From Calothrix sp. HK-06 (GTDB taxonomy: Bacteria; Cyanobacteriota; Cyanobacteriia; Cyanobacteriales; Nostocaceae): DNA of 64,000 nt. The DNA lies in the NCBI RefSeq assembly GCF_001904745.1, contig NZ_MRCD01000002.1:75938-139937 (forward strand), in the 5' to 3' direction. Positions 17,657 to 26,060 of this stretch are shown piece by piece. Each line of letters opens with the position of its first letter. Position 1 is the stretch's first letter. The notes beneath the pieces were generated by a model. That model made no database searches. It saw only the letters and a program-made list of their open reading frames with translations, and was not told where the DNA came from. The position numbers were made by a program, and so were the translations under genes.

Positions 17657-17827
17657 ATGATGTTATTTATACAAAATTGGCAATATTTGGCTTGCGCTGC
17701 TATGGTTGTAGGGTCTGTGTTCATGGGTTTGAAGGCTGCTATTTATCAAAATAGGTCTGGTGTAAAATATTCTTTTGTTTGTTTTATGATTGCTGTTTCT
17801 GCGGCTTTGTTGCAAACGGGGTCTTGA
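17657..17827 (+). CDS. Possible small membrane protein
   Basis: About 56 residues from the ATG at 17657 (MMLFIQNWQYLACAAMVVGS). There are two hydrophobic stretches, at about 9-25 and 37-52, separated by a short polar loop (YQNRSGVK). The frame is open upstream to 17606. No family recognised. The two-helix pattern is more than chance would usually give, but the region is otherwise intergenic, so this is uncertain. Confidence 0.4.
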   Translation: MMLFIQNWQYLACAAMVVGSVFMGLKAAIYQNRSGVKYSFVCFMIAVSAALLQTGS

Positions 17828-17840
17828 TATATTGGGGAGT

Positions 17841-17904
17841 TGGTGCGTGACGCTATTTGTCTTGTAGCTACGCTGAATTTTTTTAGTGGCATCACGCACC
17901 CTAC
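17841..17904. repeat. Dispersed repeat family C (GTGCGTGACGC ... GCATCACGCACC)
   Basis: Inverted repeat with arms TGGTGCGTGACGCTA and GTGGCATCACGCACCCTACG, with about 35 bases between. Related copies at 26766-26826 and 33257-33320. It resembles a small non-autonomous (MITE-like) element. Confidence 0.7.
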
Positions 17905-17991
17905 GTGTCGAAAATTTTTTTGATTCAAATCTACGGTTATTTGGTAGAGTTATTGTAATATAGTGTAGGTTTTTTAGAAAGCTTGTAACTA

Positions 17992-18966
17992 ATGCGGATT
18001 GCACGCGATATTACTGAACTTATTGGTCAGACTCCTTTAGTCCAACTTAACCAAGTTCCTCAGTCTTTTGGGTGTGTTGCTCAGATTGTGATGAAGTTGG
18101 AAGGTATGAATCCGTCTGCTTCTGTTAAAGACCGCATCGGCGCCAGTATGATAAGGACAGCAGAAGCGGAAGGGTTAATAAAACCTGGTAAGACTGTATT
18201 AGTTGAACCCACTTCTGGTAATACGGGTATTGCTTTGGCTATGATAGCTGCGGCTAGGGGTTATCGTTTAATATTGACGATGCCTGAGACGATGAGCATT
18301 GAACGGCAGTTGATTTTAAAAGCGTATGGTGCAGAAGTTGAATTGACTTCGGGAATTAAAGGTATGCAAGGAGCTATTTGCCGTGCCAAAGAAATTGTCA
18401 GTACTCATAAAAATGCTTATATGCTTCAACAATTTAATAACCCTGCAAACTGCCAAACCCATTGTGAAACAACGGCAGAGGAAATTTGGTGTGATACCGA
18501 TGGTAAAGTTGATATCGTTGTTGCAGGTGTGGGGACAGGAGGTACAATTACAGGGGTGGCAGAAGTTATAAAACCCCGCAAACCTGAATTTAAGGTAGTC
18601 GCCGTTGAACCTGCTAATAGTTCTATACTTAGTGGTGGGAAACCAGGGTCACATAAAATACAGGGTATTGGCGCCGGATTTATTCCACCGATATTAAAAC
18701 TTGAGTTAATTGATGAGGTTATTCGAGTTAATGATGATGACGCTATTACTTATGGTCGGCGCCTAGCATCAGAAGAAGGTATTTTATCTGGTATATCTAC
18801 AGGAGCAGCGTTGTATGCTGCCCTTCAAATTGGTAAACGAACTGAAAACGCTGGACGCTTGATTGTTGTAGTTCAACCAAGTTTTGGTGAGCGCTATCTA
18901 AGTACACCTTTGTTTAAAGATTTGGGATTGCAAGATTTAATCAACGAAATGCACTTGTCCAATTAA
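17992..18966 (+). CDS. cysK: Cysteine synthase A
   Basis: O-acetylserine sulfhydrylase, 324 residues, PLP enzyme of fold type II. The N-terminal [20 protein letters not shown] is typical. The PLP lysine is Lys46 in [11 protein letters not shown], the substrate loop is [12 protein letters not shown], and the PLP-phosphate loop is [16 protein letters not shown]. The C-terminal [16 protein letters not shown] is also canonical. It converts O-acetylserine and sulfide to cysteine in the cytosol. Many cyanobacteria carry several paralogues, and which one this is cannot be told. It is followed 110 bases later by an acireductone dioxygenase on the same strand, a plausible sulfur-metabolism pairing. 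Confidence 0.93.
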   Translation: MRIARDITELIGQTPLVQLNQVPQSFGCVAQIVMKLEGMNPSASVKDRIGASMIRTAEAEGLIKPGKTVLVEPTSGNTGIALAMIAAARGYRLILTMPETMSIERQLILKAYGAEVELTSGIKGMQGAICRAKEIVSTHKNAYMLQQFNNPANCQTHCETTAEEIWCDTDGKVDIVVAGVGTGGTITGVAEVIKPRKPEFKVVAVEPANSSILSGGKPGSHKIQGIGAGFIPPILKLELIDEVIRVNDDDAITYGRRLASEEGILSGISTGAALYAALQIGKRTENAGRLIVVVQPSFGERYLSTPLFKDLGLQDLINEMHLSN

Positions 18967-19076
18967 AACCATGCAGTGGTAGAATATATTTATATACAAT
19001 CTACTCTTATCCGGGCGGGATTGTGTGGTATTAGTATTAAGGTATTAATTCAAAACAAGTTTAAAAAAGTACTGAC

Positions 19077-19616
19077 ATGGCGACCTTGAAGCTTAATAAC
19101 GGCGAAATTTTAACTGACGAGAGCCAAATTCTGGAAATATTAGCTCCGCTCTCGATTCAATTAAAGCATTACGACTTAGAAGAATCACCCTCTTTTGCCA
19201 CTTTGCTTGCACAAGATGTTCTTAGCTATTTAGAAAAAGACCACATCTCACAACTGCATCAGCAAGAACTTGATTTTATTAAGCAGAAAGGTGATTATTT
19301 TTGCTATGACTTGTTTATGCTGCATCCTGGTTCACCAAATTTATATACATATACCTATACATACAGTCGCTATCACACTCACGAAGATGCAGAAGCGTTG
19401 TATGTTTTGTCTGGTGAAGCAATTTTCGGTTTTGTGTTACCGAATGGAAGTCAAGTGCAGTTGTTGCTACAAGCACACGATTTTATTCATATACCTTCTC
19501 AATGTGAACATTGGTTTAGTCCCTCTGCATCTTTAAATATAAAGGCTGTTCGATATTTTTCTGGCGCACGCGGTTGGATGCCAGAGTACACTAATACTGA
19601 AGTAAGAATTTACTAA
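19077..19616 (+). CDS. mtnD: Acireductone dioxygenase (methionine salvage)
   Basis: Cupin metalloenzyme, 179 residues, the usual ARD length. The metal ligands are all visible: His100, His102 and Glu106 in YHTHEDAEALYVLSGEA, and His145 in IPSQCEHWF. The start MATLKLNNGEILTD and the acceptor-side FDLFML-like strand fit the family. In the methionine salvage pathway it cleaves 1,2-dihydroxy-3-keto-5-methylthiopentene to the 2-keto precursor of methionine and formate with bound iron. The final YTNTEVRIY is a slightly divergent tail. It ends six bases before the convergent RDD gene, with no clear terminator between. Confidence 0.85.
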   Translation: MATLKLNNGEILTDESQILEILAPLSIQLKHYDLEESPSFATLLAQDVLSYLEKDHISQLHQQELDFIKQKGDYFCYDLFMLHPGSPNLYTYTYTYSRYHTHEDAEALYVLSGEAIFGFVLPNGSQVQLLLQAHDFIHIPSQCEHWFSPSASLNIKAVRYFSGARGWMPEYTNTEVRIY

Positions 19617-19621
19617 TTTGA

Positions 19622-20413
19622 TTATTCGTTTATCGATGTTTTTTGGTAGGCAAGATAAATCCCTTCTAAAAAAGTATCTGGGCTAATTCCATCAGGTAAG
19701 TTATTAAATTGAATAATTGACTGTACTTGTTGAGTAAGCTCAATAGCAAGTGCTGCTCGTGCTTGTTTTGACATTATATGGCGCCGCACTAAATATTCCC
19801 GAATAACTGCAAAATCATCAGGAAGCATTGGTGATAAATTAGTAGTTTCTAAAATTTTCTCGCAAGCTGAATTAGAAGATTCTGACAGTGTTAATTTTTG
19901 TTTTTCAGAAACAGCGATAGAAGATGTTTGAATTACGATTGTACCTGCGACGAAATCACCTAAACGCTTTTCTTTACGATTAAACATAATTAGCAAGGCG
20001 CCGATGAAAAATATTTCATCAAAAGGTCGCAGCAGCGCACGTAAAGTAGTTTGCTGAAGTCCTATAGGTCTACCATCATCACGAACAACGCGGATTTTTG
20101 CTAAACGTTTACCTGGTGTTTGCCCTTGCCATAAAGTTTCAAAAAATACAAAATATCCGGCGTAAACGGCAAATAAAATTAAGAATGCTATTGCAAGTAC
20201 CCAGTTATTGCTTTGCTCACCAAATATTTGTCTACCAAAAGTAGATATTTGATAAGAAATTGTTAGCCAAATAGTACAAATCAACGCTATTATTAATGTT
20301 AAAACAAGATAATCAATTAATAGAGCAAAAGTTCGACTACCAATACCAGCTAAAATAAATTCAAGCTCAACGCTTTCTGGTGTAACAAATTTAACTCGAT
20401 TAAAAATATGCAT
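19622..20413 (-). CDS. RDD family membrane protein
   Basis: 263 residues. The RDD domain is clear: GIGSRTFALLIDYLVLTLII with the Arg and Asp-Asp type motif, then TLWQGQTPGKRLAKIRVVRD, then LRALLRPFDEIFFIGALLI. There are three to four membrane helices and a soluble C-terminal tail of about 85 residues. Function is generally unknown; some RDD proteins transport small ions or solutes. In cyanobacteria it commonly sits with SpoIIM, MoxR and DUF58 genes, as here. It starts 22 bases downstream of the membrane-protein gene at 20435, so the two form an operon. Confidence 0.88.
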   Translation of the reverse strand: MHIFNRVKFVTPESVELEFILAGIGSRTFALLIDYLVLTLIIALICTIWLTISYQISTFGRQIFGEQSNNWVLAIAFLILFAVYAGYFVFFETLWQGQTPGKRLAKIRVVRDDGRPIGLQQTTLRALLRPFDEIFFIGALLIMFNRKEKRLGDFVAGTIVIQTSSIAVSEKQKLTLSESSNSACEKILETTNLSPMLPDDFAVIREYLVRRHIMSKQARAALAIELTQQVQSIIQFNNLPDGISPDTFLEGIYLAYQKTSINE

Positions 20414-20434
20414 AATTTTTATAACATAGTTTTT

Positions 20435-21304
20435 CTAAATATTACGGTTGCGTAACTTCAAACCAAACCCCTCACGACGACTTCGCAAATCACAGTAAAG
20501 TACAGCTTTAATCGTTTGTAAAAATGGCACTACAATTGCAATACGAACTAGAATTAAAACTACATTTATTAATACACCTAGTAACCTATAGTTAGTATCG
20601 GCTCGCAGGAAAGGTTGTAAAAAAGATTGAGTAATAATATTTAACACATTTATAGGTAACAAAAGAGCAATAATTATTAAACCAGTAGTTATTAAAATTG
20701 CAGAAATTCGCCACATATTTCCGCTTGTTAAATACCAACTTCGCCCAATTGTAGATGCTCCATCAATATAATTTTCAATTGCTAGGGGTACTTCGATGAC
20801 AATAAAACGCGCTTGTACCAACAGAAACGTTGTAAAAATTATCCCCATATAACCAAGTAATAACGCAAATGATATTAAAATTGCTATAGGATTAAAAACA
20901 TCGTTTGCATTGAGAGAAGGTACAATAATTCTTAATATTGTTCCTACTATTAATGTGAAAATAAATAATAATATAGTTACTCCAATCGTAATACTAATAA
21001 TAAGTAACAACATTAATAAAGCCATGACCAAAAATTGCCATAACCGCGCTCTTACAAAACGACCCGCTTCTTGTTCCGTTTCTGGTTGTTCAACTAATTC
21101 GCTATATGCCAACCGAGATATTAATGCGAAAGTGGCGCCGCATCTTGCCCAACCGTAAACGGGTACAAGTATCCAGGCACAAGCAATAAATCCAAGTTTT
21201 AAATAAGATTTGAGATGTGAACCATACAGCCTAAGTCCAGCAGTAACTACGTTACCAATACTCAACGGTTGAATGGGTTGCGAAGAACCTTGGTTAAAAG
21301 ACAT
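20435..21304 (-). CDS. Polytopic membrane protein, RDD operon
   Basis: 289 residues with about six hydrophobic helices (for instance LKLGFIACAWILVPVYGWAR, LLMLLLIISITIGVTILLFI, VLINVVLILVRIAIVVPFLQ). The beginning IQPLSIGNVVTAGLRLYGSH resembles the membrane domain found near glycerophosphodiesterase-type and DUF975-like proteins. No catalytic motif. It heads the minus-strand pair with the RDD gene and is divergent from SpoIIM at 21379 across about 75 bases, suggesting a shared control region. Confidence 0.75.
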   Translation of the reverse strand: MSFNQGSSQPIQPLSIGNVVTAGLRLYGSHLKSYLKLGFIACAWILVPVYGWARCGATFALISRLAYSELVEQPETEQEAGRFVRARLWQFLVMALLMLLLIISITIGVTILLFIFTLIVGTILRIIVPSLNANDVFNPIAILISFALLLGYMGIIFTTFLLVQARFIVIEVPLAIENYIDGASTIGRSWYLTSGNMWRISAILITTGLIIIALLLPINVLNIITQSFLQPFLRADTNYRLLGVLINVVLILVRIAIVVPFLQTIKAVLYCDLRSRREGFGLKLRNRNI

Positions 21305-21378
21305 GGTGCTACTACAATAATCAAGCTACTGCTTCAAGCTATCTTAAGCTAAGGTAGCCTGAGTATGAGTATAAATTT

Positions 21379-22335
21379 ATGAATATTCAACGTTGGATAG
21401 CGCGACGTGAACCGAACTGGCAGCGTCTCGACACTTTATTAAAAAAAATAGAAAAATCTGGACTTAAATCACTGCGTTCAAGTGAAATTCGCGAAGTGGC
21501 TATTCTTTACCGTACCGTTGCTGCTGACTTGGCACGCGCTCGTACTCAGCAAGTCAGTAATACTCTTATACAAAGCCTACAATCCATGACAACGCGTGCT
21601 TATAACCAAGTTTATCAAGGTTCGCGTCGGCAAGAATGGCAAGGTATCACCAATTTTTTTCTATGGGGATTTCCTGCGGTAGTGCAGCAAAGTATAGCTT
21701 ATATCGCTTTGGCGACCGCTTTGTTTATATTGGGGTGCTTGATTGCTTGGTGGTATGCTTGGCAAGACCCAAGTTTCATGTCGCTAATTGTACCTGAACA
21801 TTTAATTAAAACAGTTAGAGACGAACGCAAACTTTGGATGGGTTCGATATTGGGCACCGAGCCATTAGCATCGAGCGGTATCATGATTAACAATATTATG
21901 GTGTCGTTTAAAGCTGTTGCTGGTGGAATTACCGCAGGCGCCTTTACTTTCTACATTCTGCTATTTAATGGTTTATTAATAGGCGCCGTTGCAACGCTTG
22001 TTGGACAAAATAATTTGGCGTATCCATTTTGGGCATTTGTCTTTCCCCACGGGTCATTAGAGTTGCCAGCGATATTTTTTGCAGGTGGTGCAGGGTTTTT
22101 AATCGCACGGGCAATTCTGTTTCCAGGGAAATATCGGCGCCTGGATGCTCTGAAGTATTATGGAACTCTAGCTTCGCAGTTAGTGTTTGGAATTATACCC
22201 ATGCTTGTAATAGCAGGCATTATCGAGGGTTTCTTTTCCCCTAACCCTAGCGTACCTGAACCATTAAAATATCTCGTTGGGACGGGGCTATTTATGAGTT
22301 TAGTTATATATTGTAGTAGGCGAGGCAACGGATAG
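21379..22335 (+). CDS. Stage II sporulation protein M family membrane protein
   Basis: 318 residues. The family is recognised from the N-terminal helical part (RREPNWQRLDTLLKKIEKSG, RTVAADLARARTQ) and the membrane part containing FPHGSLELPAIFFAGGAGF. Five or so helices. In Bacillus SpoIIM anchors a peptidoglycan-degrading complex; the cyanobacterial role is unknown and sporulation is not implied. It is conserved next to RDD, MoxR and DUF58 genes. The last codons and TAG stop lie in the first unit of a nonamer tandem repeat (22328-22381). Confidence 0.87.
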   Translation: MNIQRWIARREPNWQRLDTLLKKIEKSGLKSLRSSEIREVAILYRTVAADLARARTQQVSNTLIQSLQSMTTRAYNQVYQGSRRQEWQGITNFFLWGFPAVVQQSIAYIALATALFILGCLIAWWYAWQDPSFMSLIVPEHLIKTVRDERKLWMGSILGTEPLASSGIMINNIMVSFKAVAGGITAGAFTFYILLFNGLLIGAVATLVGQNNLAYPFWAFVFPHGSLELPAIFFAGGAGFLIARAILFPGKYRRLDALKYYGTLASQLVFGIIPMLVIAGIIEGFFSPNPSVPEPLKYLVGTGLFMSLVIYCSRRGNG

Positions 22336-22381
22336 AACGGATAGAACGGATGTAACGGATGTAACGGATGTAACGGATGTA
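22328..22381. repeat. Tandem nonamer repeat (ACGGATGTA)n
   Basis: Six contiguous 9-base units: two ACGGATAGA, then four ACGGATGTA. The first unit contains the SpoIIM stop codon, and the array ends six bases before the lipoprotein ATG at 22387. The same nonamer recurs around 60076 and 60129, where it encodes TDV repeats. Confidence 0.9.
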
Positions 22382-22386
22382 TTTGT

Positions 22387-22827
22387 ATGTTTGGCTTGAA
22401 TAAGAAAAGTATTCGCTTGATTTTAGTTAATTTGTTTGCTGTGCTTGTAATTAGTAGTGCATTGATGGGGTGTACGACGACGAATAGCAACGTGCCTCCA
22501 AGTCAAGCAGAAAAACCTGTAGAATCTTTATCTAATCAAAGTGAGGGTGAAAATAAGAAGTTACCCGAAGCTGTAGCAAGTGCTGTTTTAAAAGATGCTT
22601 CTAAACGTACAGGTAAGTCTACTTCGGAGTTAAAAATTATTACGTCAGAAGCGCGTACATGGAATGATGGTTGTTTAGGTTTAGCTGAACCGGGGGTTCT
22701 TTGTACTCAGGCATTAGTACCAGGTTGGCAGGTAGAAGTAACAGGTAATTCTAAAGAACTGGTTTACCGCACTAACAAGTCAGGTAGCGTAGTTCGACTC
22801 AATACTGGAACGAAAACAAATTCATAA
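22387..22827 (+). CDS. Small lipoprotein, hypothetical
   Basis: 146 residues. The signal ends in a lipobox (VISSALMGC, Cys at about 29), so it is probably a lipid-anchored protein. After a disordered Ser/Glu-rich spacer comes a conserved-looking domain (LPEAVASAVLKDASKRTGKS, TWNDGCLGLAEPGVLCTQAL, VTGNSKELVYRTNKSGSVVR) with two cysteines that may pair. Similar proteins are widespread in cyanobacteria with no known role. No obvious ribosome-binding site, because the nonamer array reaches almost to the ATG. Confidence 0.75.
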   Translation: MFGLNKKSIRLILVNLFAVLVISSALMGCTTTNSNVPPSQAEKPVESLSNQSEGENKKLPEAVASAVLKDASKRTGKSTSELKIITSEARTWNDGCLGLAEPGVLCTQALVPGWQVEVTGNSKELVYRTNKSGSVVRLNTGTKTNS

Positions 22828-22830
22828 CTT

Positions 22831-23465
22831 TTAATTCCACCAAGCTCTGAGATAATTTGACTCAATACTTAATTCATCTGGCACCCCAACAAAATTGCCG
22901 AAATTAGTCAATAACTGATTTTGGTAATCACCGTTGAAAATAATACCATCAATACTTACACGATAATCATAGCGCTTGGGTATTATTGCATACCCTTCAA
23001 AAGTAAAACTGTACCCTTTAGTAACTTAAATTTCAGCAAATGTGAAAAACTTACCAATACTAGTCGCCTCGTTATGCTTTTGAATGATATTCGCAAAATT
23101 GAACCTGATTAAACTTAGTAATTTTTCAAGACTCAAATTATAAAAATTTTGGCGCCACCACCTACTTCTTCCCAGTCTATTTGTTTATCAAAAATAATAT
23201 TATCCCTAGTTTGATAATCAGTATTGTAGGTAAATTCATCTATAGGTATATACTGAGATAGAGTAGGAGAAAGTTTTAGCAGAATTCTTTCTGTACAAAT
23301 ATATTGTGGATTGGCGCCTTTATTGATAAAGTAAAGTCGCATAGCCTCGTTTCTACCCAAGCGAGAATTGGCTAAACAATTTAAAAGATTAGGGCAATTA
23401 TTTCTAACTCCCGTCATTAACTTGCAATCTATTAACGCAGGACAATAAATTTCATTACCTTTCAT
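22831..23465 (-). pseudogene. Degraded hypothetical gene (frameshift plus stop)
   Basis: An intact N-terminal half starts at the ATG at 23465 (MKGNEIYCPALIDCKLMTGV) and runs to KQIDWEEVGGGAKIFII, stopping at 23133. In the neighbouring frame the sequence continues (SLEKLLSLIRFNFANIIQKH), meets TAA at 23026-23028, and goes on (GYSFTFEGYAIIPKRYDYRV ... NYLRAWWN) to TAA at 22831. One frameshift near 23140 and one nonsense codon would restore a protein of about 210 residues. Family not recognised. The restored C-terminal frame looks protein-like over 65 codons. Confidence 0.6.
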
Positions 23466-23503
23466 TACTAATATCCTAAGCAAAAAAAATGTCAACTCTA
23501 AAA

Positions 23504-23698
23504 CTAATCTTGAACTTGGTTAATACTATCATATTGGCTTATTGATAATTTTATATCTTCAAGATGACGATAAGACCATTCTCCGAGTGATGCTAACGGT
23601 TCTACCAAACTTTCACCAAGAGATGTCAAACTATATTCTACTTTTGGTGGTACAGTTGGGTATACTATACGCTCTACGAACCCACATCTTTCTAAATT
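23504..23698 (-). pseudogene. HxlR-family regulator, 3' fragment
   Basis: About 64 codons ending at TAG 23504 read LERCGFVERIVYPTVPPKVE then YSLTSLGESLVEPLASLGEW. This is the wing and C-terminal helix of HxlR/MarR-like regulators (usual form ERDGLV.R..YP.VPP.VEY.LT.LG.SL). The recognition-helix half is missing or frameshifted beyond 23698, where only NLKE remains in another frame. It is a decayed regulator next to an FMN reductase gene, the kind of target HxlR proteins control. Confidence 0.7.
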
Positions 23699-23714
23699 TC
23701 TTTAAGGTTATTGA

Positions 23715-23855
23715 ATAGGAGTCACTAACGGTGCTATCAAAATCTTGCGAAAAATTCATCCTAACTTAATAACGTTTGAAACTTGGCTGCGGCAAACAGG
23801 TTGGAGAGGTGAAGCACGCGAGGTACAAAAGGGAGTAGCGACTGGCGAGAAGTAA
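23715..23855 (+). pseudogene. C-terminal fragment of an oxidoreductase-like gene
   Basis: Forty-six plus-strand codons before TAA at 23853 read GVTNGAIKILRKIHPNLITF then ETWLRQTGWRGEAREVQKG. They have no start and are preceded by a stop at 23712. The look is that of the C-terminus of NmrA-like NAD(P)-binding proteins, but the match is from memory and weak. Confidence 0.35.
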
Positions 23856-24401
23856 TTAAGGTTTTATATTAGTAAAGCAATATCGCGCAAATTCTTCAAT
23901 TACAAGCTTTAAAGAATGTGATATCTCTGGATGTGAAGCAATACCAACTTCATCTAATCCACTTCCTGCAATAGGTAATGTAATATTCGCTTTTTCAATA
24001 ATCCTTGCTGACATTACTGTAAGAATTTCAGTTAAAGAAGCTAAGGCAATAGTGGCACGGGGAGAGGTATTAATAAGTGCTACTGGTTTTCCAACAAGTT
24101 CACCACTGCCAACCAACCAGTCGAGAGCATTTTTCATTGAACCTGGAACACCATGTGCATATTCTGGACTGGAAATTAATACACCATTAGACTGTTTTAG
24201 CTGTTCGCGAAAAGAAGCAACTGAATTGGGCGCTGGGTCAACATCAATATCTGGATTAAAATGTGGTAAGTCCCCAAGTCCTGAGTAGATAGTAATATTT
24301 ACACCAGTTGGCGCCAGCATTGCTGCAGCACGCAAAACGGCTGTATTCGATGATACTGCTCTGAGGCTACCGGATATTGCGAGGATTTGCATAATAATCA
24401 T
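23856..24401 (-). CDS. NADPH-dependent FMN reductase
   Basis: 181 residues, flavodoxin-like fold. The phosphate-binding loop is ISGSLRAVSSNTAVLRA near the N-terminus. The flavin-contact motif SSPEYAHGVPGSMKNALDWL is diagnostic for this family (NAD(P)H:FMN/quinone reductases such as YieF, ChrR and SsuE types). The initiator may be the ATG at 24392 (MQILAISGSLR), three codons in. It reduces FMN, quinones or xenobiotics in the cytosol. It lies downstream of the ABM gene at 24438 with about 36 bases between, which include a hairpin. HxlR remnants follow it. Confidence 0.9.
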   Translation of the reverse strand: MIIMQILAISGSLRAVSSNTAVLRAAAMLAPTGVNITIYSGLGDLPHFNPDIDVDPAPNSVASFREQLKQSNGVLISSPEYAHGVPGSMKNALDWLVGSGELVGKPVALINTSPRATIALASLTEILTVMSARIIEKANITLPIAGSGLDEVGIASHPEISHSLKLVIEEFARYCFTNIKP

Positions 24402-24423
24402 TTTTAAAAATCGCGCGCATTAT

Positions 24424-24448
24424 GGAGACGTGATGTATCACGTCTCTA
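24424..24448. repeat. Family D hairpin (GAGACGTGA...TCACGTCTC)
   Basis: GGAGACGTGATGTATCACGT followed by CTCTAC. It supplies the last codons (VET) and the stop of the ABM gene ending at 24438. Related copies at 27822, 55559 and 62915. Confidence 0.8.
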
Positions 24449-25082
24449 CATTTACTACTTCGTATAATGACATTTGAAACTCGTTATTTGCTAGTGCGCG
24501 CATTTGTTTTAATGGTTCAGCCATTGGTGGGTTTGCGTTCATGTTGGCGTATTCTTCTTGAGATGTCCATAAGCCGTAGTTTATTGCACGGGTGCCATCT
24601 AGTGAACGATGGAAGTGAGTGGTGGGCATTGCGGGGAAACCTGAAATTTGTCGAATTGCTTCTGAGGTTGCTTCTAAAAATTTAGGCTGGTCGGCAGGAT
24701 TTTTTAGTTTAAATATACCAAAATTGATAAGTTGACCAATACCTGCCTTAATTTGCATTTTACTATCGGCTGGTTCACTCATAAAAATTTCGTATAGGTG
24801 GGAATCTGGCGCCAAAAAGCCTGTAATTTGTGTAGCTAGAGCAATTTCTTTGTTACTAATATATGTGTCGTAGTCAGCTTGAGTTTGCCATTGTACATAG
24901 TTAACAACGCGCAAACCATCGAAACTGCGGTGAATTGCGCTTGCTATATATCCGGGTTGCTGTTTGAGAATGTTTTGTGTGTAAGTTTTCAAGCTATCTA
25001 CTAGCATCCATTGCTGGTCTGGCTGCGTTACAAAGATATCCAACTCTGCCAAAACTGCATTTTCCTTAAATACTGTAACCAT
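24438..25082 (-). CDS. Tandem ABM-domain monooxygenase-like protein
   Basis: 214 residues made of two antibiotic-biosynthesis-monooxygenase (dimeric ferredoxin-like) domains. Domain 1 is about 8-100 (LAELDIFVTQPDQQWMLVDS, GYIASAIHRSFDGLRVVNYV, WQTQADYDTYI). Domain 2 is about 118-210 (FGIFKLKNPADQPKFLEATS, TTHFHRSLDGTRAINYGLWT, SQEEYANM). The duplication makes an internal pseudo-dimer. Such proteins may oxidise quinones or polyketides without cofactors; substrate unknown. It is upstream of the FMN reductase in the same direction and downstream of an AraC regulator, forming a plausible redox-detoxification operon. The last codons lie in a family D hairpin. Confidence 0.85.
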   Translation of the reverse strand: MVTVFKENAVLAELDIFVTQPDQQWMLVDSLKTYTQNILKQQPGYIASAIHRSFDGLRVVNYVQWQTQADYDTYISNKEIALATQITGFLAPDSHLYEIFMSEPADSKMQIKAGIGQLINFGIFKLKNPADQPKFLEATSEAIRQISGFPAMPTTHFHRSLDGTRAINYGLWTSQEEYANMNANPPMAEPLKQMRALANNEFQMSLYEVVNVET

Positions 25083-25186
25083 ACAGGCGCCCTAATATTG
25101 TTGTTCATTGAAAATTTTTATATAAAAACTATATAGAGTGTTGTAACCTCCGTATAGCAGTTTCTTGCATTTTTATACGATTCTTG

Positions 25187-25996
25187 CTAATTTTTGAAGA
25201 ATTCCTTTGGGGTTATGCCTGTAAAACGCTTGAAATGTCTGCCAAATTGACTTTGACTTGTAAAACCAACTAGTACTGCTATATCTGTGATACTTCCCTG
25301 CCTAAGCATCATTAATTGCTTCGCGCGCTCAATACGGCATTTGATTAAATATTGATAGGGAGAGTAACCTGTAGATTGTTTAAATAATCGAACGAAATAA
25401 TATTGGCTGATTCCAACATATGCTGCAATATTTTCTAAAGATATATCTTCAGATAGATGAGATTGGATATAATCTATTGTTTTTTGCAATTGATGGCTAG
25501 GCAAACCACCCGAGTAATTAGAAATTTCGTCTTTTTTAGATGAGTAACGGTGTAATATGTGAACAACTAGCGCATTCATCATTGACTCAGCGTAAAGACG
25601 ATTGCATAATCCGTCTGTTTCTATCTGTGATTTTAGTGCTAAACCTATATTTTGAATTAAAGGGTCACAAAGTTTTAGCTGTGGTGTAATATGACACTCT
25701 AAATCACTAAATTGCTGTATTATTGCACTGAAAAACTTTGATTCAAAACGAAGTAATAGAAACTCCGCATCAGTATCCCAAGATAACTTACGGCGCAAGT
25801 AAGGAGGCGTAATCATTATATCCCCTTCTACTAAATAATCACTGCTACGGCGCCCGTCTATTTTTCGTTGTAATGTTATTGGCTTTCCAAGATGAATGCT
25901 CAATAAGTAGCTTGGAAGACAACATTCAGAGGCGCCATTTGCTGGTTGATAATGATGTTCTACTTTGATAATATCTGAAATTTTACCTTGGTTCAT
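25187..25996 (-). CDS. AraC-family transcriptional regulator
   Basis: 269 residues. The N-terminal 130 residues are a cupin-like ligand domain (YLVEGDIMITPPYLRRKLSW). The C-terminal 100 are the double helix-turn-helix of AraC/XylS: LSEDISLENIAAYVGISQYY, FVRLFKQSTGYSPYQYLIKC, then GSITDIAVLVGFTSQSQFGR and HFKRFTGITPKEF. It precedes the ABM and FMN-reductase genes in the same orientation by about 100 bases and is the likely activator of that pair. It is divergent from the methyltransferase at 26061 across about 65 bases. Confidence 0.92.
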   Translation of the reverse strand: MNQGKISDIIKVEHHYQPANGASECCLPSYLLSIHLGKPITLQRKIDGRRSSDYLVEGDIMITPPYLRRKLSWDTDAEFLLLRFESKFFSAIIQQFSDLECHITPQLKLCDPLIQNIGLALKSQIETDGLCNRLYAESMMNALVVHILHRYSSKKDEISNYSGGLPSHQLQKTIDYIQSHLSEDISLENIAAYVGISQYYFVRLFKQSTGYSPYQYLIKCRIERAKQLMMLRQGSITDIAVLVGFTSQSQFGRHFKRFTGITPKEFFKN

Positions 25997-26060
25997 GCAC
26001 TTTCAATTTAACCAGGTTAGGTATTATCATTATATTATATAATGTAAGTAATTTAGTATT

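Noticed and set aside
17663-18004. Minus-strand frames around 17.7-18.0 kb
   Set aside because: They cover a hairpin repeat and intergenic DNA and have no protein-like pattern.
21379-22335. SpoIIM as evidence for sporulation
   Set aside because: The family is common in non-sporulating cyanobacteria next to MoxR/RDD genes; the name is historical.
22328-22381. Possible CRISPR-like array
   Set aside because: Units are contiguous 9-mers with no spacers; it is a simple tandem repeat and no cas genes are present.
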